Assembly (NCBI RefSeq): GCF_024170405.1
Contig: NZ_JALJYC010000025.1
Span: 1 to 37,533, forward strand
Direction of reading: 5' to 3'
From: Neisseria perflava
Lineage (GTDB): Bacteria; Pseudomonadota; Gammaproteobacteria; Burkholderiales; Neisseriaceae
Length of the DNA: 37,533 nucleotides
The position numbers and the translations under genes were made by a program. The notes beneath the pieces were generated by a model. It did no database searches. It was given only the letters and a program-made list of their open reading frames with translations, and was not told the DNA's origin. This document shows positions 30,691 through 37,533 of the stretch, piece after piece; the stretch's first letter is position 1; each line of letters starts with the position of its first letter.

Positions 30691-30726
30691 TTGACACCGC
30701 CTGCTTTAATGTTATATTATAACATT
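30691..30726 (+). promoter_or_regulatory. Zur-controlled promoter of rpmE2-ykgO
   Basis: TTGACA (30691-30696) is a perfect -35; TATATT (30713-30718, 16-bp spacer) or TATTAT (30715-30720, 18-bp spacer) is the -10. The perfect 9-1-9 palindrome AATGTTATATTATAACATT at 30708-30726 covers the -10 and matches the proteobacterial Zur box core (GTTATA-N-TATAAC). Zinc-loaded Zur would block the promoter; zinc starvation would open it. Confidence 0.9.
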
Positions 30727-30741
30727 TCAAAAGGAGGTTAT

Positions 30742-31017
30742 ATGAAACCGAATATTCATCCTGAAAACTACCGCACCGTCTTGTTTTACGACAGCGGTGC
30801 CGACCAAGGCTGGCTGATCCGTTCCTGCGCCGATACCCACGGCAAAACCATGCGCTGGCACGACGGCAAGGAATACCCGCTGTTTGCGCTGGATACCTCG
30901 TCCGCCTCACATCTGGTTTATACCGGCAAACAGCGCAACCACCATGTCGAAGGACGCGCCAGCCGCTTCAACCAGCGTTTTAAAAATATGATGGACTCGT
31001 TCAGAAAGGAAAAATAA
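30742..31017 (+). CDS. rpmE2: 50S ribosomal protein L31 type B (zinc-independent)
   Basis: A 91-residue ribosomal protein replacing the zinc-binding L31 when zinc is scarce. It starts [20 protein letters not shown], carries HPFFTGKQ-like [10 protein letters not shown], and ends [14 protein letters not shown], all typical of the B form. The CxxC zinc ribbon of type A is absent; the only cysteine is in [10 protein letters not shown] perfect AAGGAGGT (30731-30738) precedes the ATG, which excludes the longer frame from 30583. It overlaps ykgO by one base (TAATG). Confidence 0.97.
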
Positions 31018-31142
31018 TGCAGGTTTTGTCTTCGCTGAAAACCGCCAAACAGCGCCACCGCGACTGCCAAATCGTGCGCCGCCGGGGAAAAGTGTATGTG
31101 ATTTGCAAAAGTAATCCGCGCTTTAAGGCGCGGCAGCGGTAG
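31017..31142 (+). CDS. ykgO: 50S ribosomal protein L36 type B (zinc-independent)
   Basis: A 41-residue protein, [20 protein letters not shown] then [21 protein letters not shown], closely like E. coli YkgO. It lacks the C-x2-C-x12-C-x4-H zinc ligands of ordinary L36 and is the zinc-sparing paralogue. The start overlaps the rpmE2 stop (TAATG), so translation is coupled, and RBS AAAGGAAAA lies just ahead. Because it is so short it is easily missed by ORF callers. An inverted DUS terminator follows 12 nt later. Confidence 0.95.
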
Positions 31143-31154
31143 TTTTGAGCAAAG

Positions 31155-31190
31155 AGGCCGTCTGAAAACACTGTGGTTTTCAGACGGCCT
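31155..31190. terminator. inverted DUS terminator between ykgO and greB
   Basis: AGGCCGTCTGAAAAC pairs with GTTTTCAGACGGCCT around ACTGTG. It serves convergent ykgO (+) and greB (-). Confidence 0.88.
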
Positions 31191-31218
31191 CTTGGTTGAC
31201 CGCATAAACGGCGGCTTA

Positions 31219-31710
31219 TCAGTCAATCCGGATATATTCCACCGCCAAAATCTCGATTTTCTCCGCGCCTTCCGGCCCGCGCAATACCACCTCATCGCCT
31301 TCGCGCGCTTTGAGCAGGCAGCGTGCCAGCGGGGAAATCCAAGAGATTTTGTTACGCGCGGTGTCGATTTCATCCACGCCGACGATTTTAACGGTCTGTT
31401 CGCTGCCGTCGCCGCGCAGCAGGGTCACGGTCGAACCGAAAAACACTTGGTCGGTCGCTTCGCGCTGCTCGGGATCGACAACCACCGCTGCTTCCAAGCG
31501 TTTGGTTAAAAAGCGGATACGGCGGTCGATTTCGCGCATGCGGCGTTTGCCGTAGAGGTAATCGCCGTTTTCGCTGCGGTCGCCGTTGCTGGCCGCCCAG
31601 TTGACGATTTGCACGATCTCCGGCCGCTCTTTATTGACCAAATGATACAGCTCGTCTTTCAAAGCCTGCCAGCCGACAGGGGTAATGTAGTTTTTGACTT
31701 CGTCTGTCAT
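31219..31710 (-). CDS. greB: transcription elongation factor GreB
   Basis: A 163-residue factor that stimulates cleavage of backtracked RNA in stalled RNA polymerase. The N-terminal coiled coil begins YITPVGWQALKDELYHLVNKERPEIVQIVNWAASNGDRSENGDYLYGKRRMREID; its tip acidic residues (Asp and Glu in GDRSENGDY) enter the polymerase secondary channel. The C-terminal FKBP-like domain includes VFFGSTVTL and ISWISPLARCLLKAREGDEV. GDYLYGKRRMREIDRRIRFL marks GreB rather than GreA. The start at 31710 is preferred over the ATG at 31740, which lacks family similarity. Confidence 0.95.
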   Translation of the reverse strand: MTDEVKNYITPVGWQALKDELYHLVNKERPEIVQIVNWAASNGDRSENGDYLYGKRRMREIDRRIRFLTKRLEAAVVVDPEQREATDQVFFGSTVTLLRGDGSEQTVKIVGVDEIDTARNKISWISPLARCLLKAREGDEVVLRGPEGAEKIEILAVEYIRID

Positions 31711-31746
31711 GATTGTTCCGCCGTATTTTGGGGTCTGCATTCACAA

Positions 31747-31788
31747 AGGCCGTCTGAAAAATGGCAGATTGCTGTTTTCAGACGGCCT
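31747..31788. terminator. inverted DUS terminator after purF
   Basis: AGGCCGTCTGAAAA (31747-31760) and TTTTCAGACGGCCT (31775-31788) with a 14-nt loop, between purF and greB, both on the minus strand. Confidence 0.8.
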
Positions 31789-31806
31789 TTGCGCTTCGCA
31801 GCCGGA

Positions 31807-33339
31807 TTACTCTTCGTCGCCGCTGACGCTGATACTGTGTTCCATTTTGCTCGGATGGATAAGGCTGCCGCAACCGGCTTTTTCGGCAGACAGGCGCTGC
31901 AAATAAGCCTCGTCGATGTCGCCGGTTTGGTAAACGCCGTTGAAGCAGGAAGAGTCGAAAGACACGATTTCCGGATTCAAGGCTTTGACCGCAGCTTCCA
32001 GCTCGTCTAAGTCTTGGAACACAATGCCGTCACAACCGATTTCGGCGGCGATTTGCGCCACGGTGCGGCCATTGGCAATCAGCTCTTCGCGGGTCGGCAT
32101 GTCGATACCGTAAACATTCGGGTAGCGCACTTCCGGCGCGGCGGAAGCCAGATACACTTTGCGCGCGCCTGCGGCACGTACCATTTCCACAATTTCGCGG
32201 CTGGTGGTGCCGCGCACGATGGAATCGTCCACCAGCAACACGCTCTTGCCTTCAAATTCGGTTTCCATCGGGCTGAGTTTCTGGCGCACGGATTTTTTGC
32301 GCGTAGCCTGACCCGGCATGATAAAGGTGCGGCCGATGTAGCGGTTTTTAATCAGACCCTCGCGGTAGGGTTTATCCAACGCGACTGCCAATTCCATCGC
32401 GCTCGGGCGGCTGGTATCGGGAATCGGCATAACCACGTCGATGTCATCTACCGGCAGCTCGCGTTTGATTTTTTCCGCCAAAGTCACGCCCATATCCAAG
32501 CGCGCTTGATACACAGATACGCCGTCAATCACGGAATCCGGACGGGCAAAATACACATATTCAAACAAACACGGGCTCAACACGGCTTTGTCGCTGCATT
32601 GGCGCGAGAAAAATTCGCCGTCTAAGGTAATAAACACCGCTTCGCCCGGCGCAATATCGCGTTCCAAATCAAAGGCCAGCGCGTTAAACGCCACCGATTC
32701 GGAAGACACGGCGTAAGCGGTTTTGCCGTCTTCGCCCACTTGCGTACCCAAAGCCAGCGGGCGGATACCGTAAGGATCGCGGAAAGCCACCATGCCGTAA
32801 CCAGCAATCATCGCCACCACACCGTAAGCGCCGCGCACCAGTTTGTGCACTTGGCTCACAGCGTTGAAAATATTGTCCACGGTCAGGCGGTGGTCGGTAT
32901 TGCCCGATACTTCCTGACGCAGCTCGTGGGCAAACACATTCAGCAGAACTTCGGAATCGGAGTTGGTGTTGACGTGGCGCAGGTGCTGGTGGCACACGTT
33001 TTCATACAGCTCGGCGGTATTGGTCAAGTTGCCGTTGTGCGCCAACACGATACCGAAAGGCGAGCTGACATAAAACGGCTGCGCCTCGGCGCTGCTGCCC
33101 GCATTACCGGCCGTCGGATAGCGCACATGCGCGATACCGGCATTGCCGACCAAATCGCGCATATTACGGGTACGGAATGCCTCGCGCACCATGCCCTTGC
33201 TTTTGTGCATATGGAACTTGTTGCCCTCGGCCGTCACGATACCCGCCGCATCTTGCCCACGGTGTTGCAGCATTTGCAAGCCGTCATACAATAATTGGTT
33301 GACCGGCTCATGACTGACCAAACCTAATACACCACACAT
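31807..33339 (-). CDS. purF: amidophosphoribosyltransferase
   Basis: A 510-residue enzyme for the first committed step of purine synthesis (PRPP plus glutamine to phosphoribosylamine). After removal of Met1, Cys2 (MCGVLGL) is the nucleophile of the N-terminal glutaminase domain. The phosphoribosyltransferase half has the PRPP loop VLLVDDSIVRGTTSREIV. PTRYPTAGNAGSSAEAQPFY-like HVRYPTAG and LAHNGNLTNT are also conserved. The start at 33339 is fixed by the catalytic Cys and by GGAGAGAG upstream. It lies 130 nt after cvpA, separated by a DUS hairpin. Confidence 0.97.
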   Translation of the reverse strand: MCGVLGLVSHEPVNQLLYDGLQMLQHRGQDAAGIVTAEGNKFHMHKSKGMVREAFRTRNMRDLVGNAGIAHVRYPTAGNAGSSAEAQPFYVSSPFGIVLAHNGNLTNTAELYENVCHQHLRHVNTNSDSEVLLNVFAHELRQEVSGNTDHRLTVDNIFNAVSQVHKLVRGAYGVVAMIAGYGMVAFRDPYGIRPLALGTQVGEDGKTAYAVSSESVAFNALAFDLERDIAPGEAVFITLDGEFFSRQCSDKAVLSPCLFEYVYFARPDSVIDGVSVYQARLDMGVTLAEKIKRELPVDDIDVVMPIPDTSRPSAMELAVALDKPYREGLIKNRYIGRTFIMPGQATRKKSVRQKLSPMETEFEGKSVLLVDDSIVRGTTSREIVEMVRAAGARKVYLASAAPEVRYPNVYGIDMPTREELIANGRTVAQIAAEIGCDGIVFQDLDELEAAVKALNPEIVSFDSSCFNGVYQTGDIDEAYLQRLSAEKAGCGSLIHPSKMEHSISVSGDEE

Positions 33340-33425
33340 TTGCACTCTCTCCAAAAAAGGGATTGACCGGCTACCCCGGCAGTTGAAACAAACATTTGAA
33401 ACCAACAGTTAAAGCAAAATTGTAA

Positions 33426-33471
33426 AACCGTTTTCAGACGGCCTCGCAGATAAGGCCGTCTGAAAACGGTT
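33426..33471. terminator. inverted DUS hairpin between cvpA and purF
   Basis: AACCGTTTTCAGACGGCCT and its mirror to 33471 form a 19-bp stem with an 8-nt loop. One arm includes part of the cvpA stop codon. In the minus direction it could attenuate transcription from cvpA into purF. Confidence 0.75.
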
Positions 33472-33988
33472 AATCGTCATAAGGGTAAGGCTCTTGCGCC
33501 ACCGTCTCGCCGCTGCCATACGGCAGATACGGCATAATCGTATCCGCCAGCGTTTGGAAATACGGAATGCTGTATGACGCCTGCCAGCCTTCGCTTTGCG
33601 GCAAATCGGTATAACCGGCCACCAACACGACCAGCGTGACCAGCAACACGCCTTTTACCGCGCCGAACACTCCACCCAAAGCGCGGTTTACGCTGCCCAA
33701 ACCGACGGCGGAAACGGCGGCGGTCAACAGCGAACGCAGAAAACGCTGCACCGCCCAAGCCAATACAAACACCGCCACAAAGCCCAAGGCCACACCCAAA
33801 GCCTGCGGTTGCACCGATGAAAATGCAATTTCGGCAAACGGCACGGCCAGCCATTTGGCGGCGACAAACGCCACCACCCACGTAATCAGCGAGCTGACCT
33901 CGGCAATCACGCCGCGCATCATCGACATAAACACACATGCCGCAATCACGCCCAGCGCCATGATGTCGGCCAAAGGAATACCGCCCAT
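33470..33988 (-). CDS. cvpA: CvpA family membrane protein
   Basis: A 172-residue inner-membrane protein with about four hydrophobic segments. ADIMALGVIAACVFMSMMRGVIAEVSSLITW and GLGSVNRALGGVFGAVKGVLLVTLVVLV are CvpA-family signatures. In E. coli it is needed for colicin V production and precedes purF, as here; its cellular role is unclear, with links to envelope stability. The start 7 nt after the SPOR gene's stop suggests a shared transcript. Confidence 0.92.
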   Translation of the reverse strand: MGGIPLADIMALGVIAACVFMSMMRGVIAEVSSLITWVVAFVAAKWLAVPFAEIAFSSVQPQALGVALGFVAVFVLAWAVQRFLRSLLTAAVSAVGLGSVNRALGGVFGAVKGVLLVTLVVLVAGYTDLPQSEGWQASYSIPYFQTLADTIMPYLPYGSGETVAQEPYPYDD

Positions 33989-33995
33989 CCGCCGC

Positions 33996-35123
33996 TTACT
34001 CGTTCACCACCGCACCGGCAATGCCGTTGCGCGAACGCAGTTTTTCCAAATCTCGGCCGGCTGCCTCACGGCTGCTGTAAGGCGCGGATTTGACACGGTA
34101 CACCGTACCCTTGTCGGTCTTGATTTCGGTAATCGTCGCATTCACGCCCGCCGCTTTCATTTTGCGTTGCAGGCTTTGCGCACGCGCTTTGTCGCTGTAA
34201 CCGGCTTGGATGGACGCTTTACCACCCTTGCCGCTGTCTTTTTTCGCGGTTTCGGTTTTGGCTTTTTCAGACGGCTTTTTGTCTGCCGTTTTGGTTTTTT
34301 CGGTTTTGGCTTTAGCTGTTTTGCTGTCGGCCTTCGCATCGGCTTTAGCAGCAGTTTTTTTGCTGTCGGCCTTGGCTTTTACCGCCGCTTCTTTTTTCGC
34401 TTCGGCTTGTTTGGCCGCTTTATCGGCAGCAGCCTGTTTCGCGGCTTTACGTTCGGCGGCGGCTTTTTCGGCCTGCGCCTGTTTGCGTTCGGCGGCAGCC
34501 GCTTCGCGCTCGGCTTTTTCGGCTTTCTCCGCTTTGGCTACGGCCGCACGTTTTTTCGCAGCAGCAGCGGCTTCGCGCTCTTCCGCCGCTTTACGCTGCG
34601 CCTCGCGTTTGACGGCGCGCTGCTCGGCCAAACGCTCGCGGCGTTCCGCTGCGGCCTGCTCTTCCGCCTCTCGTTTGGCGGCTTCTTCGCGTTGGATACG
34701 CTCCGACTCCTCCAAACCTTTAATATCGCTATCGACGATTTTATCGTTGATGATTACCAGCGGCGGATCCAAGTCTTCCGGCGCTTCGGCGCGAGTCGGC
34801 TTCAAGACTTCAACATCGCCGCGCTCTTCCGGCGCATCCGCTTCCGGCTGGGCGGCTTTAGCAGCCTGCTCCGCTTCTTCGGAAGAAGACGGCTCTAAAA
34901 CGGTCGCTTCGGCGACATCGGCCGGTTTGCCTTCATTGCTGCTTTTGGTTGCCGACGCGGTTTGCGCGGCGGTTTGCGTTTCATCGTCACCCGAATTCAG
35001 GGCAACGCCCAGCAGGATACCTGCAATCACGACCAAGCCGGAAGCCGTTACCAGGCGGCGGCGGTTGCGGCGTTTGAGCAGCTCGTAGCCGGTCAACACT
35101 TCTTTTTGCTTATCGTCAGACAT
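33996..35123 (-). CDS. SPOR-domain membrane protein, DedD position (Tpc-like)
   Basis: A 375-residue bitopic protein. A basic cytoplasmic tail (KRRNRRR) is followed by one membrane helix at about 24-42, then an acidic linker. A long Ala/Lys/Glu/Arg-rich helical segment (about 140-300) comes next. A C-terminal SPOR domain (about 300-375: KASIQAGYSDKARAQSLQRKMKAAGVNATITEI ... YRVKSAPYSSREAAGRDLEKLR) binds denuded septal glycan. The folC-[this]-cvpA-purF order equals folC-dedD-cvpA-purF in E. coli. In gonococcus the folC-linked tetrapac gene (tpc) affects cell separation and competence, and this may be its homologue; I cannot confirm that by alignment. Confidence 0.82.
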   Translation of the reverse strand: MSDDKQKEVLTGYELLKRRNRRRLVTASGLVVIAGILLGVALNSGDDETQTAAQTASATKSSNEGKPADVAEATVLEPSSSEEAEQAAKAAQPEADAPEERGDVEVLKPTRAEAPEDLDPPLVIINDKIVDSDIKGLEESERIQREEAAKREAEEQAAAERRERLAEQRAVKREAQRKAAEEREAAAAAKKRAAVAKAEKAEKAEREAAAAERKQAQAEKAAAERKAAKQAAADKAAKQAEAKKEAAVKAKADSKKTAAKADAKADSKTAKAKTEKTKTADKKPSEKAKTETAKKDSGKGGKASIQAGYSDKARAQSLQRKMKAAGVNATITEIKTDKGTVYRVKSAPYSSREAAGRDLEKLRSRNGIAGAVVNE

Positions 35124-35136
35124 GGGAATTCCTAAT

Positions 35137-36414
35137 TTATAACGCCGCCATTACTTCGGCAACGGTGTGAAACGAACCGAATACGACAATTCTATCATTT
35201 TCGGCCGCATTCGCCAAAGCCGCCTGATATGCGGCCTGCACGCTGTCGAATACGTTGATGTTGGCAATGCCGTGCGCCGCCAGTTTTTCTTGCAAAGCGG
35301 CGGCGCTCATGCCGCGTGGCAGATTAAGCGGCGCGATGTTCCATTCGTCAAACTGATCTTTGACAATCTCCAACACGCCGTCGATGTCTTTGTCGGACAA
35401 AATGCTGAACACAGCGGTACGCTTCTGCGCAAAAGCCAAGTTAATCAGGCTGCGGCGCAGGGCGCGGGCGGCATGGGGATTGTGGCCGACGTCCAACACG
35501 GTCAGCGGGCGGCCGGGCAATACTTGGAAGCGCCCCGGATTTTCCACCAGCAAAAGGCCGCGCTTAATCGCGCCGATGTCCACTGGCAGCTTGTCGTTCA
35601 AACATTCCAACACGGTCAGGGCGCAGGCGGCATTACCGATTTGGTAAGCGCCTCGCAAAGCGGGAACCGGCAGGGCATTGCGGTTGCGGGCGAAGCCGTC
35701 TGAAACGGTTTGCGGATGGAAACGGTAGTTCCACTGCACGTTTTCCTGCACCGTATAATCAAAATCGCGCTGTGCCAGCAGCAGTTTTGCGCCGATGTCG
35801 GCGGCATGCTCCAGCAGCGATTGCGGCGGCGGATTCTGGCCGCACACGGCCGGTTTGCCGCTGCGGAACACACCCGCTTTTTCAAAACCGACCTGCTCGA
35901 CGGTATCGCCTAAAAATGCCTGATGATCCAAATCCACGCTGGTCACCACGGCGCAATCGGCGTCAAACACATTTACCGCGTCCAAACGGCCGCCCAAACC
36001 GACTTCCAACACCATCACATCCACGGCTTCATGCATAAACACATCCACTGCCGCCAGCGCATTAAATTCAAAATAAGTCAGCGAAATCTCGCCGCGCCCC
36101 GCTTCAATGCGCTCAAACGAGGCAACAATGGCTTCATCGGAAACCGGATCGCCGTCCACCGCAATGCGCTCGTTAAAACGCAGCAAATGCGGGCTGGTCA
36201 GCGTACCGACTTTATACCCCGCCTGCTTGTAAATCTGCGTCAGATAGGCGCACACCGACCCTTTGCCGTTGGTACCTGCCACCACAACAACGGGGCACTG
36301 CGGGTTGAGGTTCATGCGTTTTTTGACTTCGCCGACACGCGCCAAGCCCATGTCAATCAGGCCGTTGCTGTGGGCGGTTTCCAAATGGGTGAGCCAGTCT
36401 TGTAATGTTTTCAT
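35137..36414 (-). CDS. folC: bifunctional dihydrofolate synthase / folylpolyglutamate synthase
   Basis: A 425-residue ATP-dependent ligase that adds glutamate to dihydropteroate and to folates. The P-loop VVVAGTNGKGS (residues 44-53), the SPHLLRFNERI segment and VMVLEVGLGGRLDAVNVFDADCAVVTSVDLDHQAFLGDT are standard for FolC. The late VLDVGHNPHAARAL is the second-domain signature. First gene of the folC-SPOR-cvpA-purF cluster, 13 nt before the SPOR gene. An in-frame DUS core lies near 35694-35706. Confidence 0.96.
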   Translation of the reverse strand: MKTLQDWLTHLETAHSNGLIDMGLARVGEVKKRMNLNPQCPVVVVAGTNGKGSVCAYLTQIYKQAGYKVGTLTSPHLLRFNERIAVDGDPVSDEAIVASFERIEAGRGEISLTYFEFNALAAVDVFMHEAVDVMVLEVGLGGRLDAVNVFDADCAVVTSVDLDHQAFLGDTVEQVGFEKAGVFRSGKPAVCGQNPPPQSLLEHAADIGAKLLLAQRDFDYTVQENVQWNYRFHPQTVSDGFARNRNALPVPALRGAYQIGNAACALTVLECLNDKLPVDIGAIKRGLLLVENPGRFQVLPGRPLTVLDVGHNPHAARALRRSLINLAFAQKRTAVFSILSDKDIDGVLEIVKDQFDEWNIAPLNLPRGMSAAALQEKLAAHGIANINVFDSVQAAYQAALANAAENDRIVVFGSFHTVAEVMAAL

Positions 36415-36497
36415 GGTGTTTAATCAATGAATTTATATACGGGATATACGGGACATTAGGAATCAGAAATATTTTTTCCGGCGTTTAGGAAGTGTTC

Positions 36498-36971
36498 TCA
36501 GTTTTCAACGTGAGCAGTTTCTTTTTCAGACGGCCTTAATGCCGAATTTTCCTTGGTCTGACACCAGCGCACCCATACGCGCAGGCGGCGGTAGCTGTCG
36601 GCATCGGTCATATCGGGCAACACCAGCTGCCAATTTTTGCCGCTGCCGGTGTGCCAACACAAAAACAAAGCATGGCGCATCACCGCCGTCGAACCGTGTA
36701 ACACGGCGCTTTCCGCCCTCCCCTCGCTGTTTCCGGTTAATATGGCGGCACGTTGCTGATTGTCAATCATGATTTTGCGCACCGAATCCGCCCGGCGCAA
36801 ACCGATGACCTGCCGGGCATGGTACGCGCTGTATGCCAAGGCGCACACGCCGACTATGCGCGGCCAGCCGTAAAATGCACCCAAGCACACGCCGAATGCG
36901 GCAAGGTGCAGCAGCAAGGCCAGCCAAATCAAACGCCGCGACGGGCGCAAGGCCGTCTGAAAAGCGTTCAC
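36498..36971 (-). CDS. YgfX-like small membrane protein
   Basis: A 157-residue protein. Two adjacent hydrophobic helices at about 13-50 (LIWLALLLHLAAFGVCLGAFYGWPRIVGVCALAYSAYHA) are followed by a soluble beta-rich part with WQLVLPDMTDADSYRRLRVWVRW. This layout, and the ending motif L-R-V-x-x-R-W, fit the YgfX/CptA family (E. coli YgfX pairs with SdhE). The SdhE partner is not next to it here. Two DUS lie in the coding frame, one just after the start (ALRPS) and one near the end (ALRPSEKE), so both ends of the protein are shaped by uptake sequences. Confidence 0.65.
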   Translation of the reverse strand: MNAFQTALRPSRRLIWLALLLHLAAFGVCLGAFYGWPRIVGVCALAYSAYHARQVIGLRRADSVRKIMIDNQQRAAILTGNSEGRAESAVLHGSTAVMRHALFLCWHTGSGKNWQLVLPDMTDADSYRRLRVWVRWCQTKENSALRPSEKETAHVEN

Positions 36972-36974
36972 ACC

Positions 36975-37334
36975 TTACATCATGTTGTCGAACACGGGCG
37001 TAATATTCAAATCCGCTTCTTCCATGTCCAACACCATATCGTGGATTTCGATATCGAAAAATTCCCAAAACGCTTTCAGGCTCATGTCTTGCGGCCATTT
37101 GGCTTTATCAATGTCCCAACCGGCGAGTTCGGCTTCAAAAATCTGCTGATAGCGGTCGTCAAAATACGACACCACCGCCTCCGGCTCGTCAAATTGCGGC
37201 ACGAGAAACACCGAGCAGTTGGTGCGCAGCTGCTCAACGGTTAAATCAGGCATGTTTTCATCGGCAGATTTGAGCCATTCGAGAAAACGGGCGGTCGGTT
37301 TGAGTACCACGGCGGTACGGTCAACGAAATACAT
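36975..37334 (-). CDS. conserved hypothetical protein, acidic
   Basis: A 119-residue soluble, strongly acidic protein starting MYFVDRTAVVLKPTARFLEW. It contains NCSVFLVPQFDEPEAVVSYFDD and MSLKAFWEFFDIEIHDMVLDMEE. I do not recognise a named family with confidence; the sequence looks like a conserved beta-proteobacterial protein of unknown function. No signal peptide, membrane helix or catalytic motif is evident. It ends 3 nt before the YgfX-like gene and is probably co-transcribed with it. Confidence 0.7.
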   Translation of the reverse strand: MYFVDRTAVVLKPTARFLEWLKSADENMPDLTVEQLRTNCSVFLVPQFDEPEAVVSYFDDRYQQIFEAELAGWDIDKAKWPQDMSLKAFWEFFDIEIHDMVLDMEEADLNITPVFDNMM

Positions 37335-37357
37335 GGGTTTCCTTTGCTTGTCGGGTC

Positions 37358-37393
37358 AGGCCGTCTGAAAACACATTATTTTTCAGACGGCCT
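37358..37393. terminator. inverted DUS pair upstream of the hypothetical gene
   Basis: AGGCCGTCTGAAAA (37358-37371) and TTTTCAGACGGCCT (37380-37393) with an 8-nt loop. It lies between the last gene and the right IS end. A second weaker hairpin (ATAATGGCGC 37401-37410 with GCGCCAT 37428-37434) is followed by TTTTT just before the IS. Confidence 0.7.
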
Positions 37394-37445
37394 AATCATG
37401 ATAATGGCGCTTAGGCTGCCTGTCTTCGCGCCATCCATTATTTTT

Positions 37446-37533
37446 GGGGCTGTACTAGATAATTAGAGCAAATTACCTTTTACTAACTGTTTCAAAATAG
37501 AAATTTGAGATTTTATTTCACTGTTGTTAAAAC
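37446..37533 (-). mobile_element. IS1595-family (IS1016-like) insertion sequence, 3' end, cut by window edge
   Basis: The terminus GGGGCTGTACTAGATAATTA starts at 37446 and matches the left-edge element's terminus (one mismatch in 21). It lies directly after TTTTT. Here the terminus lies downstream of a transposase stop codon, so this is the opposite end of an element in the same orientation as the left one. Confidence 0.8.
37463..37531 (-). CDS. IS1016-like transposase, C-terminal fragment (begins outside window)
   Basis: Twenty-two codons and a TAA are visible on the minus strand, starting FNNSEIKSQISILKQL and ending VKGNLL. The ending WRFNN-x-(8)-LK-x-x-x-K is typical of IS1016-type transposases, as far as I recall. 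The stop lies 17 bp from the element's terminus. Confidence 0.65.
   Translation of the reverse strand, partial: FNNSEIKSQISILKQLVKGNLL

Noticed and set aside
33636..34898. 420-codon plus-strand frame
   Set aside because: It is the antisense of the Ala/Lys/Glu-rich SPOR protein and cvpA; its F/R/G-rich composition is a by-product of repetitive GC-rich codons, and there is no recognisable domain.

Overview
The window looks like a chromosomal contig from a commensal, probably rod-shaped, Neisseria. More than thirty copies of the neisserial DNA uptake sequence (DUS, core GCCGTCTGAA) are visible. Most carry the AG extension (AGGCCGTCTGAA, the AG-DUS dialect), often as inverted pairs that form terminators. 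The pilin cluster behind dnaB, a Correia-like element, dRS3/NIME repeats and an IS1016-like element at both edges agree with this. A complete mreBCD-mrdA-rodA elongation cluster is present; coccal pathogens such as N. gonorrhoeae and N. meningitidis lack it, so a bacillary relative (for example near N. elongata or N. bacilliformis) is the best guess. Species cannot be fixed by eye.

Layout. 1-86 is the 5' end of an IS1595-family (IS1016-like) element running off the left edge, and 37446-37533 is the 3' end of the same kind of element running off the right edge. 509-5976 (+) holds housekeeping and stress genes: DUF3460, O-methyltransferase, CpoB-like lipoprotein, purE, pirin, small lipoprotein, dinB and cysH (APS-reductase type). 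6053-10912 (-) is dnaB followed by the minor pilin operon pilH-I-J-K-X. 11012-12910 is an aldehyde dehydrogenase gene bounded by two inverted copies of a long imperfect palindromic repeat, one of them split by a Correia-like element. 13014-19299 (-) is mreB-mreC-mreD-mrdA-rodA-marC. 19736-25632 (+) is gatC-gatA-[vsr-M-R]-gatB, with a HpaII-type (CCGG) restriction-modification system and its Vsr repair endonuclease between gatA and gatB. 25787-25977 carries an FNR-type promoter and an apparent small RNA that matches the position and properties of neisserial AniS/FnrS. It is followed by an XRE regulator and glnD (+), then trkH (-). 30691-31142 (+) is a Zur-box promoter driving the zinc-independent ribosomal proteins L31B and L36B. 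31219-37334 (-) is greB and the folC-SPOR protein-cvpA-purF cluster (the E. coli folC-dedD-cvpA-purF order), with two small conserved genes upstream.

How the parts work together. The pilin operon builds the initiation/tip complex of the type IV pilus used for DNA uptake, and DUS are the tags that uptake recognises. The mre/mrd operon directs lateral wall synthesis. GatCAB makes Gln-tRNA(Gln) and/or Asn-tRNA(Asn). Oxygen (FNR box), zinc (Zur box) and nitrogen (GlnD) sensing are each represented. The most informative items are the FNR-driven sRNA, the HpaII-like system inside the gat locus, the palindromic repeat family with a nested Correia element, and the retained elongasome. No wholly unknown multi-gene system was found. 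No rRNA or tRNA gene was recognised.
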